DNA of 64,000 nucleotides from positions 1 through 64,000 of the forward strand of contig JBIKPR010000002.1 of NCBI GenBank assembly GCA_044357345.1. Direction: 5' to 3'. This document shows, piece by piece, positions 45,678 through 55,123 of the stretch. The notes below the pieces were generated by a model, which saw nothing but the letters and a program-made list of their open reading frames with translations, ran no database searches and was not told the DNA's origin. The DNA is from JABMMZ01 sp044357345 (GTDB lineage: Bacteria; Bacteroidota; Bacteroidia; NS11-12g; UBA955). Positions within the stretch are counted from its first letter, which is position 1. Every line of letters begins with the position of its first letter. The translations under genes were made by a program, and so were the position numbers.

Positions 45678-46560
45678 GCTTAATTGACGCAGTTTTAATC
45701 ATCCAGGCAAAAACCAAGGTAGAAAAGAAAGTGATCATAGCATAGACCATTGCAGGTTTTTGCATGTCAGAATTTTTCAAGATATTTCCAGAAACCAGTA
45801 AGGCTAAGGCTGTATTTTGTAAACCTACTTCCACCATTATGGTGACTTTGTTTTGTAAACTAATGGTGTAAATTGAACCTAAAATATACCCTAAGAACAT
45901 GCCTGAAAAATTCAATAGTAATACCCAAAGACCTTGCTGCCATAATTCGCTTGAGCTGATATGGATTCCACCTTTATCGACAGGGGCTAAAAACTTAATA
46001 GCAAAAATCAAAAGCAATAACGCGGGTAATAGATATTTTAATATAGGTCTAATTTTTTCAGCTATAGCAGGCAATTTACTGTTAATTAAAACACCAATTA
46101 AAGCTGGCACAATTGTTACCAAGGCAATGTGTTCAATGGTTCGTAAAACGGGTAGTTCAATAACAGTAGATTTGTTGATGAAAAAATCGAGGGCTAAGTT
46201 TACCAAGAATGGCAAAGTAAACATGCACAATATTCCGTTTACAACGGTCAATGAAATACTGAGGGCAACATTCCCTTTAAGCAAGAAACTGACCAAATTG
46301 GACGTTACACCACCAGGACAGAGGGAGATGATTATAAATCCCACTTTTATAGCAGGTGCTAAATCCGACATCATCATTAATAATAAAGCTGAAAGTGGCA
46401 ATAAAACCATTTGGGCAATTAGGCCAATGGTTAATGAGCCAGGAAAAGAGATGATGTTTACAAAATCTTTGTTACTTAGGCTAAGCCCCAAACTCATGGT
46501 AATAAATGCAAGGACAACATCTATTAGAAAATCAATGTTTTGAAACAATAGGTCCAACAT
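45664..46560 (-). CDS. Bile acid:sodium symporter family transporter
   Basis: A 298-residue inner-membrane protein with nine or ten predicted helices. BASS-family signatures are visible: SLGLSLSNKDF, the sodium-site stretch LCPGGVTSNLVSFL (Gly-Gly-x3-Asn), and VGLQNTALALLV near the end. Members import bile acids, pantoate, pyruvate and other organic anions with sodium; the substrate here cannot be told. Divergent from gldH across 159 AT-rich base pairs. Confidence 0.9.
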   Translation of the reverse strand: MLDLLFQNIDFLIDVVLAFITMSLGLSLSNKDFVNIISFPGSLTIGLIAQMVLLPLSALLLMMMSDLAPAIKVGFIIISLCPGGVTSNLVSFLLKGNVALSISLTVVNGILCMFTLPFLVNLALDFFINKSTVIELPVLRTIEHIALVTIVPALIGVLINSKLPAIAEKIRPILKYLLPALLLLIFAIKFLAPVDKGGIHISSSELWQQGLWVLLLNFSGMFLGYILGSIYTISLQNKVTIMVEVGLQNTALALLVSGNILKNSDMQKPAMVYAMITFFSTLVFAWMIKTASIKLAKK

Positions 46561-46707
46561 CTGTTTTGTGGCGGCTTAAATTTTGAACAAACTTAAAGTT
46601 TTTTTTTGAGTTTTATGTTTTTTTTAATTCAATACAGACAGAAATCATAAATTAAAATTTATGTGCTTAAGACGTAAGTGAAGTTTTAATATGTTGAATG
46701 CATTGTG

Positions 46708-46715
46708 TAAATTTG
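46708..46715 (+). promoter_or_regulatory. -7 box of gldH
   Basis: TAAATTTG at 46708-46715 with a TTTT at about -33; only 4 nt precede the ATG, predicting a leaderless mRNA. Confidence 0.5.
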
Positions 46716-46719
46716 CAAG

Positions 46720-47190
46720 ATGAAGAATTCCCTATTCGTTTTGTTCCTTGTTCTGCTTTATTCTTGCTCTGAAAAGGGTAAGATTGTGGACCAGACCATA
46801 GATATACCTGAAGCAAAATGGAGTTATGATCAAATTCCAGAATTGCCGTTCACCATCAATAATAAAGGTATCTATTATGATTTCTTTTTAAAGTTGCGCA
46901 TGCAAAAATCATATCCCTATGAAAATTTATATTTATTGGCTAAGGTAAAAGGCCCTGATGGGAAATTTGTTGTACAAAGAATTAACTTTACATTAACCGA
47001 TGAAATGGGCAAGCCTTTGGGGCGTTCAACGGGTTCGTCTGTTGATTACGAATTGCCAATGTTTAAAAACAAACGTTTTTCCAGCATAGGCGAATACACC
47101 ATCTCTATTGAGCAGAATATGCGCGATAGTTTGGTTAATGGCATTGAGAGTATTGGTTTGAAAATTAAACAAGGCGATCCAATTTTTTAA
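46720..47190 (+). CDS. gldH: Gliding motility lipoprotein GldH
   Basis: A 156-residue lipoprotein. The signal peptide ends in the lipobox LLYSC. The body is a beta-sandwich-like domain with NNKGIYYDFFLKLRMQKSYPYENLYLLAKV, RINFTLTDEMGKPLG and IGEYTISIEQNMRDS, characteristic of GldH. In Flavobacterium johnsoniae GldH is needed for gliding, probably through the T9SS and adhesin machinery. Its stop overlaps the next ATG (TAATG), so it is the first gene of a three-gene unit. Confidence 0.92.
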   Translation: MKNSLFVLFLVLLYSCSEKGKIVDQTIDIPEAKWSYDQIPELPFTINNKGIYYDFFLKLRMQKSYPYENLYLLAKVKGPDGKFVVQRINFTLTDEMGKPLGRSTGSSVDYELPMFKNKRFSSIGEYTISIEQNMRDSLVNGIESIGLKIKQGDPIF

Positions 47191-47582
47191 TGAATCAAAA
47201 CATAGTCTTTTTTGATGGTGTTTGTAACCTCTGCAGCGGTGTTGTGCAATGGTTGATTAAACGCGACAAGAAAAATATTTTGTTCTATGCACCCTTGCAA
47301 GGTTCAACAGCTGCTTCACTATTGCCAAATTCTCAATTTCAAAAAATGGATTCCATCGTGTTTTTTCACCAAGGTAAATTTTACCACAAAAGTACAGCCG
47401 TTTTGAAGATTTTACAGGTGCTTTCTTTCCCTTACACATTGTCTTTTGTCCTATTTGTTTTCCCGCGTTTTATTAGAGATTTCGTGTACGACTGGGTGGC
47501 TAAAAACCGTTACCAATGGTATGGTAAAAAAGCAGAATGTTGGTTGCCAGATCAAGATTTATTGTCCAAGTTTAAACCATGA
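47190..47582 (+). CDS. Thiol-disulfide oxidoreductase of the DCC family (DUF393)
   Basis: A 130-residue protein with the family's N-terminal signature VFFDGVCNLCSGVVQWLI (the D-x3-C-x2-C motif of the name DCC), then FYAPLQGSTA and a membrane-like helix LSFVLFVFPRFIRDFVYDWVA. Its C-terminal CxxC-like region is WLPDQD. Thought to act as a thioredoxin-like enzyme; substrates unknown. It overlaps gldH at its start and the next gene at its end (ATGA). Confidence 0.9.
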   Translation: MNQNIVFFDGVCNLCSGVVQWLIKRDKKNILFYAPLQGSTAASLLPNSQFQKMDSIVFFHQGKFYHKSTAVLKILQVLSFPYTLSFVLFVFPRFIRDFVYDWVAKNRYQWYGKKAECWLPDQDLLSKFKP

Positions 47583-48832
47583 AAAAGACTCTTTTTTTAG
47601 TTTTATTGTTCCCTTTTTTTTTGACACAAGGCCAAGTGGTGTTGCATCTCGACAGTATGTTAAAGGTGGCCTATGAAAAAAAGTACCATTTTAGTGAAGA
47701 TTTAATGTGTTTGCCTTTTTATTGCGATCCTTTTTGCGAAATATTTTATAAGAATGGGGATACCAATGGTTTGTGTGGTAAATATGTGTTTGTAAACCGA
47801 AATTATGAACTTAAGATTCGACCGGGATTTTCATTGCCTTGCAGTTTTGAACCTCGCTTTGGCGAAGGTTTGTGCGCTGTTAATATTGACAATAGGATAA
47901 GTTTTATTGATACTCTTGGAAAGCTGCAATTTAGCACCAATTTATTGGCTTGTTCACCACAAAGGAATAAGGTCTTGCCATTTAAGAATGGAAAAGCAAA
48001 AGTGTACAAAGGCGGGAATACCTTAAAGCATTATTACGAGGTTTATTATATAGACAAAAAGGGAAAAAGAGTTCCTGAGCGTATATCGCTGCATGTTGTG
48101 CCGAAGAAAGTGAAGCAAGATCCAACAATTGTTGCTGTAGCGTCTAGGCCTGGTGCCGTTAAACCAAAAACGGCGGCTCCACCTGTGTTTCAATTACCTG
48201 ATCTTCCTAGAGCTTATGCCCGCTCTACTTATCCTATTGATTCTGTTAATGCCCAACGGTTTTTAAACGAGAACAAACACCAAGACAACCGCATGTTGTT
48301 GTATTTTGATTGTGGCTCTTATCAAATAGAAAACATGGATATTCGCGATACGATATATTGTGGTAAGTTTGTGTTTACAGACAGCAGTTTTCGTGTAGAA
48401 ATTGCGGGTGGATTTAACCTGCCTTGTGGTTTTCAACCAGAATTTTCTGAAGGATTATGTGCTGTAGCAATAGACAGCTTAATTGACTATATTGATACTT
48501 TGGGTAGAGTTGTTATTCAAACGGGATTAAAGTCATGTGGCCCCAACAGCAACAAAGCGTCTACGTTTAGAAATGGCATAGCCACTTTGTATGTAGCCGA
48601 CCCTTTGGTTAAGGGTTTATACACCACGCTAGCCATTAATACCAAAGGGGAGAGGGTTCGCTTTTTGGAGTTTGACGATTTGGATTTGGCTGAAAAAAAA
48701 CTAGACAAGTTTAGGAACTTAACTGCCGAAGAGGCTGTGAATTGTTTTGTAGGCAGGGGAAAAACCAACGGCATTTGGTTCTTAGTTGAGAAGAGTGGGA
48801 AAGTGCGTAAAAAACTCGAAATAAAGCCTTAA
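47579..48832 (+). CDS. Secreted WG-repeat-like protein with internal duplication
   Basis: A 417-residue exported protein (signal peptide ends LTQGQ). It has two similar halves of about 130 residues, at about 30-160 and 225-360. Each carries CGKYVFVNRNYELKI/CGKFVFTDSSFRVEI, PGFSLPCSFEPRFGEGLCAV versus GGFNLPCGFQPEFSEGLCAV, IDTLG, and a final PFKNGKAKVY or TFRNGIATLY. These are WG-repeat-type beta units with conserved Cys pairs. Function unknown. It ends the gldH unit and meets the O-antigen ligase gene in a TTAA shared by both stop codons. Confidence 0.75.
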   Translation: MKKTLFLVLLFPFFLTQGQVVLHLDSMLKVAYEKKYHFSEDLMCLPFYCDPFCEIFYKNGDTNGLCGKYVFVNRNYELKIRPGFSLPCSFEPRFGEGLCAVNIDNRISFIDTLGKLQFSTNLLACSPQRNKVLPFKNGKAKVYKGGNTLKHYYEVYYIDKKGKRVPERISLHVVPKKVKQDPTIVAVASRPGAVKPKTAAPPVFQLPDLPRAYARSTYPIDSVNAQRFLNENKHQDNRMLLYFDCGSYQIENMDIRDTIYCGKFVFTDSSFRVEIAGGFNLPCGFQPEFSEGLCAVAIDSLIDYIDTLGRVVIQTGLKSCGPNSNKASTFRNGIATLYVADPLVKGLYTTLAINTKGERVRFLEFDDLDLAEKKLDKFRNLTAEEAVNCFVGRGKTNGIWFLVEKSGKVRKKLEIKP

Positions 48833-50061
48833 ACTGTTATTGTTTTCTTGTTCTCATAAGCCAAAGCAAGCGCCATGAATACGCTGAAGGCTACCACACT
48901 CGCTTGTCGTTCAAGTATGCTTTCAAAACAAGAAGCAATAAATAAAAGCAAGGATATTGACGCTAATGCATAGTTTTTATTTGATTGTCCAAATATGGCA
49001 AAGAGCAAGATTAATAGGTATAAACTGGCTGAAATCAATCCACTTTGCGCAGCGGTTTCGAAAAATTGAAAATGCGGGTTTTTGCGGTTTGCAGATGTTA
49101 TAGTGCTGTTCATCTGCGCAAAGTTATCTTGTAGTTCTTTGTCCGCATCTCCTATGCCCACACCTAAGATGGGGTTTTTCTTAATCACTTGAATGGCGTT
49201 TTTCCATGCTTGTACCCGCATGGCAAAAGAATAGTCGTTGGCGTCTTTGCCGTTCCACGCGACTTCGAAATCAGCAATCGTATTGCTCACTCTGTTGCGC
49301 AATGAGCTGCTCATTGAGAACATAATTAATGGAAGGGCAATACCCATTCCTATAGCGATTATTTTGTTGCGCAAAGGCAGTTTGATAAGAACAGGTAAAA
49401 GGATAATTAGGAGTCCAATATACATGGCTAATAGACCTGTTCTAGCCGATAATATGTGCAGAAATACAAAGTTGGAAATACCAACAATAGAAATGACTAT
49501 CTTGTCTATTTTGCTCAAATTTAAGGTTCGTCTTTGCAGTAAAAGATAAACACCTAATACGACTGAAATTGCCAATAAAATTGAAAATTGTATATGGTAA
49601 ATACCATAGCCAAATTCTATAGGAAGTGGTTTCGATTCAAGTATCAATTGATCGAATAGGGTTTTGTTTGACAAATAATTGTAAACGCTAATTATTGCCG
49701 GGAGGTACATGGCATACAAACCAATAAGCACAAGGCTTGTATGGTGTTTGCTGTCTATTTTTTTGAGCGCATTATAAACAAGAGGAAAGCAGAGTATGGG
49801 TAGTTTGAGTATTAGTTTTCTGCTGGCTTCATCCGAGTTTTCGGAGTATAAAAATGAAAAGGCTGAACCTGCAAAAAACAAAACAAACAGAGATGAAAGA
49901 ATCGCTTCAAACTTTGAAAAATCTTCGGGTTTGAATTGTAAGAGGCCTAAAATTGAAAGGCCAATAAAGGACATGCTGATAAGTGCAGGAGATAGTGTGA
50001 ATGAAAATGCAAGTATAGCCCAAACTAACACCGTTGCTATTTGCATCCATTCTTTGCGCAT
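48829..50061 (-). CDS. O-antigen ligase/polymerase-like membrane protein
   Basis: A 410-residue protein with about eleven membrane helices. The Wzy_C-type segment is NAIQVIKKNPILGVGIGDADKELQDNF ... NRKNPHFQFFETAAQSGLI (about 300-350), containing the conserved HxxF-like motif of this family, with its essential Arg/His loop. It would join or polymerise O-antigen-like glycans at the inner membrane. The LysM gene lies 16 bp upstream on the same strand. Confidence 0.87.
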   Translation of the reverse strand: MRKEWMQIATVLVWAILAFSFTLSPALISMSFIGLSILGLLQFKPEDFSKFEAILSSLFVLFFAGSAFSFLYSENSDEASRKLILKLPILCFPLVYNALKKIDSKHHTSLVLIGLYAMYLPAIISVYNYLSNKTLFDQLILESKPLPIEFGYGIYHIQFSILLAISVVLGVYLLLQRRTLNLSKIDKIVISIVGISNFVFLHILSARTGLLAMYIGLLIILLPVLIKLPLRNKIIAIGMGIALPLIMFSMSSSLRNRVSNTIADFEVAWNGKDANDYSFAMRVQAWKNAIQVIKKNPILGVGIGDADKELQDNFAQMNSTITSANRKNPHFQFFETAAQSGLISASLYLLILLFAIFGQSNKNYALASISLLLFIASCFESILERQASVVAFSVFMALALAYENKKTITV

Positions 50062-50076
50062 AGAAATGTTTGAAAA

Positions 50077-50985
50077 TTATTTTGCGTAGCTAACTTTAAC
50101 TTCAGTGTTTTCAGATACACCTAGTTTGGCTGCAACTGTTTTGCTCATTTTCAAGATGACACCATCTTCTGGCTTGCAGTTGCCAACGACACGTGCAAAG
50201 ACCGTATTGTTGTTGCTGGTATTGGTAATCATTACAATGGTGCCAATTTTAGCCGTTGGGTGTAAAATAAAGCTTCTTTCCTGACTTAACTCACCTTCAC
50301 TGGAAATTGTAGCGGTTCCTTTTTCAGAAACTTCATCACCATCGTCGGTGTTGTAAGTTGTGTTAACCGTTCCGGGATTGTCTGCAAGTGGTGACTCTGC
50401 AATGATTGGTGTGTTTACCACCACATTGTTTTGCCCCACTTGTTTTGCTGCTGGTGTTTCAAGCACTGGTGCTGGTTTGACGACCGGCTTAACTGGCTCA
50501 GCAGGTTTTGGTTTAGCCGTTGTAGCCACTGTGATTTTTTTTTCGCCTACGATCAATTTTTGACCCAATTGGATATTGTCCGATTTGAGTTTATTCATTT
50601 CTTTAATTTTTGCAATGGTGGTGTTGTGCATTTTAGCAATTAAAGAAAGTGTTTGGCCTTTGTTAACGGTATGGTAAATTTTTTCGGTTTTTGCGGTGGT
50701 ACTTGTAACTTCTGCCGTGCTGTTTGAAGATGATGAAGATTCGCCTTTTGGAATCATCAACACTTGTCCAATTTGAATAGACTGTTGAGAACCTTCATTG
50801 GCTGCAAAAATTTCTGCAGCAGGAACGCCGTATTTTTTTCCAATTCCGTAAACACCTTCACCCTTACTCACCTTATGCAAGATGTAGCGTTTGCCGTCAA
50901 CTGTTTTAGTTCCGATAGAATCATTGGGCATTGCAGATGCTGCAAATGTCATGGCGAAGAAGCAGAAAATAATTAGATGTTTCAT
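50077..50985 (-). CDS. LysM peptidoglycan-binding protein with C-terminal DPBB-like domain
   Basis: About 302 residues from the ATG at 50985, chosen because it gives a clean signal peptide (FAASA); a longer frame to 51078 lacks one. Two LysM domains follow (about 30-78: HKVSKGEGVYGIGKKYGV..., and 105-150: HTVNKGQTLSLIAKMHN...). A Pro/Val/Thr-rich linker precedes a C-terminal region (FILHPTAKIGTIVMITNTSNNNTVFARVVG) that looks like the double-psi barrel of RlpA-type proteins. It probably binds cell-wall glycan; the catalytic Asp of lytic RlpA is not clear. Confidence 0.85.
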   Translation of the reverse strand: MKHLIIFCFFAMTFAASAMPNDSIGTKTVDGKRYILHKVSKGEGVYGIGKKYGVPAAEIFAANEGSQQSIQIGQVLMIPKGESSSSSNSTAEVTSTTAKTEKIYHTVNKGQTLSLIAKMHNTTIAKIKEMNKLKSDNIQLGQKLIVGEKKITVATTAKPKPAEPVKPVVKPAPVLETPAAKQVGQNNVVVNTPIIAESPLADNPGTVNTTYNTDDGDEVSEKGTATISSEGELSQERSFILHPTAKIGTIVMITNTSNNNTVFARVVGNCKPEDGVILKMSKTVAAKLGVSENTEVKVSYAK

Positions 50986-51135
50986 CTTGCGTGTATATCT
51001 ACAAAGTAAGTTTATAATCTTCTTCTTTCTTGCGATTGGGGTTATTACTTGTCGACAGGTGACAATAATTTTGGACAAGAAAAAGGGTGGATATTTTGAT
51101 ATGGGTTTTGACAGGAATTAGGGCCAAATTACTTG

Positions 51136-52527
51136 TTAAATCTTACACTGCATTTTAACTTCTTCAATCAGGTTTTTCATGTCTGTATCAGGGTTGTTTA
51201 TGCGGATAAAATTACCATGTCCATGTTTGGCTAATTTTTGTAAAAATTCAATTGCTTTAAGGTCTTGTCCAAACCCTATGCTCGATAAAATAACCTTATC
51301 TTGACGGTAAGCTTTAGAAGCCAATTTATACAAGTCTTCGTTGCTCATTTTGCTGCTGTTTAGTAAGCCATCGGTAGCAATAAAAACTTGGTTGTTCCCA
51401 TTTTGTATAAAATATTTTCTGGCAATTTCGTAGGCGATTACCAAACTTTGAGAACCATTGCTGCCTCCACCTGCTTTAAGTGTATCGATGGCACGGTCGA
51501 TTGCACGGCGGTCGAGTCCACTTAGATTCTCAAACACCACCCGCACTTTGTTGGTGTAAGTAATAAGCGTTATGAAGTCGCCAGGTCGGATAACGGAGGT
51601 TAATTCTTTAATCGATTTTTTGAGGTAATTTAATTTGCCCGAATCGCGCATACTGCCGCTGATGTCGACGATAAATATTAAATGGTTTGGTTTGTATTTA
51701 AATGAATTAAACCCAGAATCTTTATAGGCCACTGGCACATACGCAGGGGTTTCTGGGACAATAAGACTGTCTTTGTCCTTATGCTTTTCGACATGCTTTT
51801 TCTCTGTAATTAAAACCGGTTTCTTATCTGGAATTAAAACTGGCTTTTTCTCAGTACTATCAATTATTGGAGTTAAGAAAATCACACAGTCGTGGTTTTT
51901 TTCTGAATAATTAAAGTCAATTGCGTTGCTGGCATAGCCTTTTTTAGATGCAAGAACACTTACTATTCCATAATCGACTTTGCATTTGTAGTTCCAAGAT
52001 TCAAAGCCAGGCACACAGCTGTAGTCTATGTAGTTTCTCTGAACTTTTACTTGGGCTATTTTTATAATTTCAGAGGTGTTGACATCCCGCACGGTAATGC
52101 TCAAAGGAATTTGATCGTTCTTTATCGGACGGCTATTTTCAATTGAAGGACAAATACTGAAAGCTGTTTCTCGAATTGATTTGATATTGCCTTTTATTTT
52201 TAAAACAGTGGGCGTGTTGCTGTTGCTGAAATACAATTGGATGTCTTGGTTAAAACTTCCTTTTTTGTCCGTGTAATACACAATACCAATGAGCATGATG
52301 CTGCCGGGAGCTATGGTTTTACTGCTGCAAAGCACAGCGTAATTGTCTTTGGGTTGAGTAGACAAAAGGTAAACGTTTTTGCCTCCTGTGTTGCTGAATG
52401 TAAAGTAAGCTGTATCGTTGTTAAAATAGGTGATGTTGCCAAAATCGTGCACCGTTTTGTCTGCTTGCAATTGTGCATGGACAAAAATGGGCAATGAAAA
52501 GATTAGAAATAAAAACGACTTGAACAT
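51136..52527 (-). CDS. Secreted VWA-domain protein with N-terminal DUF1573-like domain
   Basis: A 463-residue protein with a signal peptide ending VHAQ. Residues about 20-125 form a DUF1573-type Ig-like domain (TVHDFGNITYFNNDTAYFTFSNTGG, then IAPGSIMLIGIVYYTDKKG). A linker has proline and lysine repeats (KKPVLIPDKKPVLI). The VWA domain (about 283-460) has an intact MIDAS: DISGSMRDS, with Thr at IATDG. It probably makes metal-dependent protein contacts in the periplasm or on the surface. No ATPase partner of the MoxR type is near. Confidence 0.87.
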   Translation of the reverse strand: MFKSFLFLIFSLPIFVHAQLQADKTVHDFGNITYFNNDTAYFTFSNTGGKNVYLLSTQPKDNYAVLCSSKTIAPGSIMLIGIVYYTDKKGSFNQDIQLYFSNSNTPTVLKIKGNIKSIRETAFSICPSIENSRPIKNDQIPLSITVRDVNTSEIIKIAQVKVQRNYIDYSCVPGFESWNYKCKVDYGIVSVLASKKGYASNAIDFNYSEKNHDCVIFLTPIIDSTEKKPVLIPDKKPVLITEKKHVEKHKDKDSLIVPETPAYVPVAYKDSGFNSFKYKPNHLIFIVDISGSMRDSGKLNYLKKSIKELTSVIRPGDFITLITYTNKVRVVFENLSGLDRRAIDRAIDTLKAGGGSNGSQSLVIAYEIARKYFIQNGNNQVFIATDGLLNSSKMSNEDLYKLASKAYRQDKVILSSIGFGQDLKAIEFLQKLAKHGHGNFIRINNPDTDMKNLIEEVKMQCKI

Positions 52528-52781
52528 ATAGGATTTTAAACGAAAACCGTACCAAATAATTGTTAGGTAACAAAACTAGCTTTAATTGTGTTCTTTTCAA
52601 GAACAACAGCGCATAAAAGTAAATATTTGTAACACAATTTTAATATATTTGTCATCTTATTCATTTAGTCAAACGGCTATATCCAAACCTAAAGCAGTTT
52701 TAAATGTTTAAGTTGTTTGCGCTGTAAAATAACTGTATTCCACATGCGTTGTTAAAGTTTCACAGTTTAGAAAGAAATAAT

Positions 52782-53636
52782 TTGGTCGAGCACAACTATT
52801 ACCGCCTCATGGAAATTGAATCGTTTTCTGACATAGAAACGGTTAAGAAACGTTACCGCGAATTGGCGAAGTTGTACCATCCCGACCGCAATCCAAACAA
52901 CAAGCACGCCGAGGAATATTTTAAAATTCTTACCCAGGGTTATAATATATTGTCTGAGCCCGATGATAAAATATTATACGACAATGCCCTCAAAGGTTAT
53001 TACACCATTAAGCCAAACGAAGCGCCAAAGCCGAGCAAGGATGAGATAACCCGAGCGAAAGTTAGGGCCCACAAAGAGAACAAACGCAAGCGGTTTATCG
53101 AAGAGTTTTTAAAAGCAGAGAATGACTTTCCGCACAAGTATAGATTTTTGGTGTCCATGATGTTGTTCTTCAGTGGCATATTAATGTGTTACAACCATTG
53201 GTTTATTAACTTGCTCAACTATAAAATTCTGTACATTGTACTCGGTGGATTTGTTTTCGGTCTTGGCGCTTATCAAAGTGCAGAAAACATTTACAAACGC
53301 AGAACCTTTAAGAAAGCCATGCGCATAGAGCCTTATAACAGCGATGGTGGTTCGATTCGAATATTTCTGTTTTTGTTTTTTGCAACGCCTATTTTGTTTT
53401 TGGGCTTAATGAAAATTACCAAGACGGTTCACCTCACCTATTTTTATGAGACCTGCGACATTGATCGGATAAAGTTTTTCGCCAACGAACTCGAATATTA
53501 TTACATTGTTAACGGCGAGTTAATTGCTAGAAGAGCAGATAAAATTCCGGTTGAAGCGTATTACGATTTGAAAAAAGTAAAGGTGCGTTTTTCTAGAATC
53601 AATCCTGTGATAAGTGAATTGTTTACTGAGCCTTAA
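52782..53636 (+). CDS. Membrane-bound J-domain (DnaJ-like) protein
   Basis: The J domain is at the very N-terminus: YYRLMEIESFSDIETVKKRYRELAKLYHPDRN, with the HPD motif intact. No ATG precedes the J domain; a TTG at 52782 (VEHNYYRL) or TTG at 52749 must be the start. Three hydrophobic segments follow (LVSMMLFFSGILMCY, ILYIVLGGFVFGLGAY, IRIFLFLFFATPILFLGL), then about 70 residues of soluble end. It may recruit DnaK to the membrane. Zn and C-terminal DnaJ domains are absent. The stop shares a TTAA with the YCF48 gene. Confidence 0.82.
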   Translation: MVEHNYYRLMEIESFSDIETVKKRYRELAKLYHPDRNPNNKHAEEYFKILTQGYNILSEPDDKILYDNALKGYYTIKPNEAPKPSKDEITRAKVRAHKENKRKRFIEEFLKAENDFPHKYRFLVSMMLFFSGILMCYNHWFINLLNYKILYIVLGGFVFGLGAYQSAENIYKRRTFKKAMRIEPYNSDGGSIRIFLFLFFATPILFLGLMKITKTVHLTYFYETCDIDRIKFFANELEYYYIVNGELIARRADKIPVEAYYDLKKVKVRFSRINPVISELFTEP

Positions 53637-54826
53637 TACACCAAAATATTTTTACAGTAAACAGAGTTTTTGCTTTGTATTTGAATTATGAAAAGACCCT
53701 TGGCATCAATGCGAATTTGAGATAAATCAGCATTCATTTCAAATTGAATTTCTTCGCCAAGCGCATTATAAACTTTAATATTTTCTATTTCTGCAGAATT
53801 GCCGATTGCGCATACACCGTTGCTTGGATTTGGGTAGACTGAAAATGGGGTTTCCTTATTGCTGATCAAACTTAATCCATAACCACCTCTATTTGTTGTT
53901 CTGTAAATACTTCCTCCATCGCCAACACTCAAACCAATGTTTTTGCTGAAAAATATAGAATTTAACGAGGAAGCTGATCCAGTAATTTGCAAACCTCTGT
54001 TGTTTATTGGCTGGTATGATTTTGAAATTAAACCATTGCTGCCGCAGATAAATCCGGTATCAGCATTTAAGAAATGCAAACTGTTGGGGATTTTCATTTC
54101 TGGTAGGCTGCTTTGAGAAAAACTGCTTCCTCCATTTGCGCTCAATAAAATAATGTTTTGAAACTTTCCAGCCGTGGCACTATCGGGCATTCCACCACAA
54201 ATGATGAGTATAGAATCGCCAATAGATGTGATGCTGGTCAAATTGATTTTGCTGTTAAATTTTTTATTTTCCCAAAGCCTCCTGCTTATATGCTTGTTGA
54301 GGATATAGCCACTGTCGCCAACCGCCCAGCACTGTCCGTTTGGTAATATACACACACTGTTTAAGCGTTTGTTTGAAATAAATGTTGTGTCAACGGCCCA
54401 TGATTCACCTAGGTTGTTGCTGCTCAACGCCAACATGTCTTTACCAACCGAAATCCCATATTGACCGCGAAAGTGTATGTCGTAACCATACGCAGCGGTG
54501 CGCACATATTTTTGTGTCCAGGTGCTGCCACCATTGCTTGTTTTTTGAATGCGTGCATTTTCGCCAATGAAAAAACCGGTGTCCTTGTTTAAGAAAAATA
54601 CGGCACGCATATTTTCAGGTATGCTAAGGTTGAGCTTGCTCCATGTTTTGCCGGTATCGACAGATTTTAGCAATGCACTGTTTTGCCCCACCACATATGC
54701 CGTGGCGCCTATCATGTGCACATCAAAAAGGTCTTTGTTGTTGGAAGGATTGTTGATTTTTTTCCATTGAGCCGATAAAGAGGCCGGTAAACAAAAAGCA
54801 ATAAGAATAAATAAATAAGGTTTCAT
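53633..54826 (-). CDS. Secreted YCF48-like beta-propeller protein with T9SS domain
   Basis: About 397 residues from the ATG at 54826, where a signal peptide (MKPYLFILIAFCLPASLSAQ) begins; a longer frame upstream has none. The body has six or seven YCF48/BNR-like blades, each with a phrase like SVDTGKTWSKL, TSNGGSTWTQK, NNLGESWAVD or TGFICGSNGLISKS. The end (VYPNPSNGVCAIGN to NSVYCKNILVY) is a type A T9SS sorting domain. Such propellers are often surface-bound; the ligand is unknown. Confidence 0.88.
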   Translation of the reverse strand: MKPYLFILIAFCLPASLSAQWKKINNPSNNKDLFDVHMIGATAYVVGQNSALLKSVDTGKTWSKLNLSIPENMRAVFFLNKDTGFFIGENARIQKTSNGGSTWTQKYVRTAAYGYDIHFRGQYGISVGKDMLALSSNNLGESWAVDTTFISNKRLNSVCILPNGQCWAVGDSGYILNKHISRRLWENKKFNSKINLTSITSIGDSILIICGGMPDSATAGKFQNIILLSANGGSSFSQSSLPEMKIPNSLHFLNADTGFICGSNGLISKSYQPINNRGLQITGSASSLNSIFFSKNIGLSVGDGGSIYRTTNRGGYGLSLISNKETPFSVYPNPSNGVCAIGNSAEIENIKVYNALGEEIQFEMNADLSQIRIDAKGLFIIQIQSKNSVYCKNILVY

Positions 54827-54934
54827 GTGCACACACAAAGGTAATAAAAATAAATTTCTATGAAATTTGTTTTCTGCATCGAGTGGATAAATTGAGGTAT
54901 AGAATTTTGCAATAAATAAATCTCTAAGGCTTAG

Positions 54935-54942
54935 TATATTTG
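54935..54942 (+). promoter_or_regulatory. -7 box before the DUF5522 gene
   Basis: TATATTTG at 54935-54942, 4 nt before the GTG start; predicts a leaderless mRNA. No clear -33 at normal spacing. Confidence 0.45.
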
Positions 54943-54946
54943 TGGG

Positions 54947-55123
54947 GTGAAACAGGCGTTGGTAAACGAGGATTATTACTTTGATAAAAATGGCTTTATG
55001 GTTTTTACGAAAGCCTACCATTTGAAGCGGGGAGATTGCTGCGGCTGTGCTTGTAAGCATTGCCCCTACGAACACAAAAATGTGCCTTTAAGCAAACGCA
55101 ATTCAAATGGAAGAACAACTTGA
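54947..55123 (+). CDS. Small cysteine-rich DUF5522-type protein
   Basis: A 58-residue protein, GTG start at 54947. Its core is FTKAYHLKRGDCCGCACKHCPYEHKN: a CC-x-C-x-C-x2-CPY cysteine cluster that I recognise from the DUF5522 family, where the usual form is RGxCCxxxCRHCPY. Five cysteines are close together and are presumably metal-binding. The last 17 nt overlap the start of the 93-residue gene. It is shorter than typical gene-calling cut-offs and easily missed. Confidence 0.8.
   Translation: MKQALVNEDYYFDKNGFMVFTKAYHLKRGDCCGCACKHCPYEHKNVPLSKRNSNGRTT

Noticed and set aside
54827..55075. Extended start of the YCF48 protein
   Set aside because: The added 83 residues run through the DUF5522 gene on the other strand and precede a perfect internal signal peptide.
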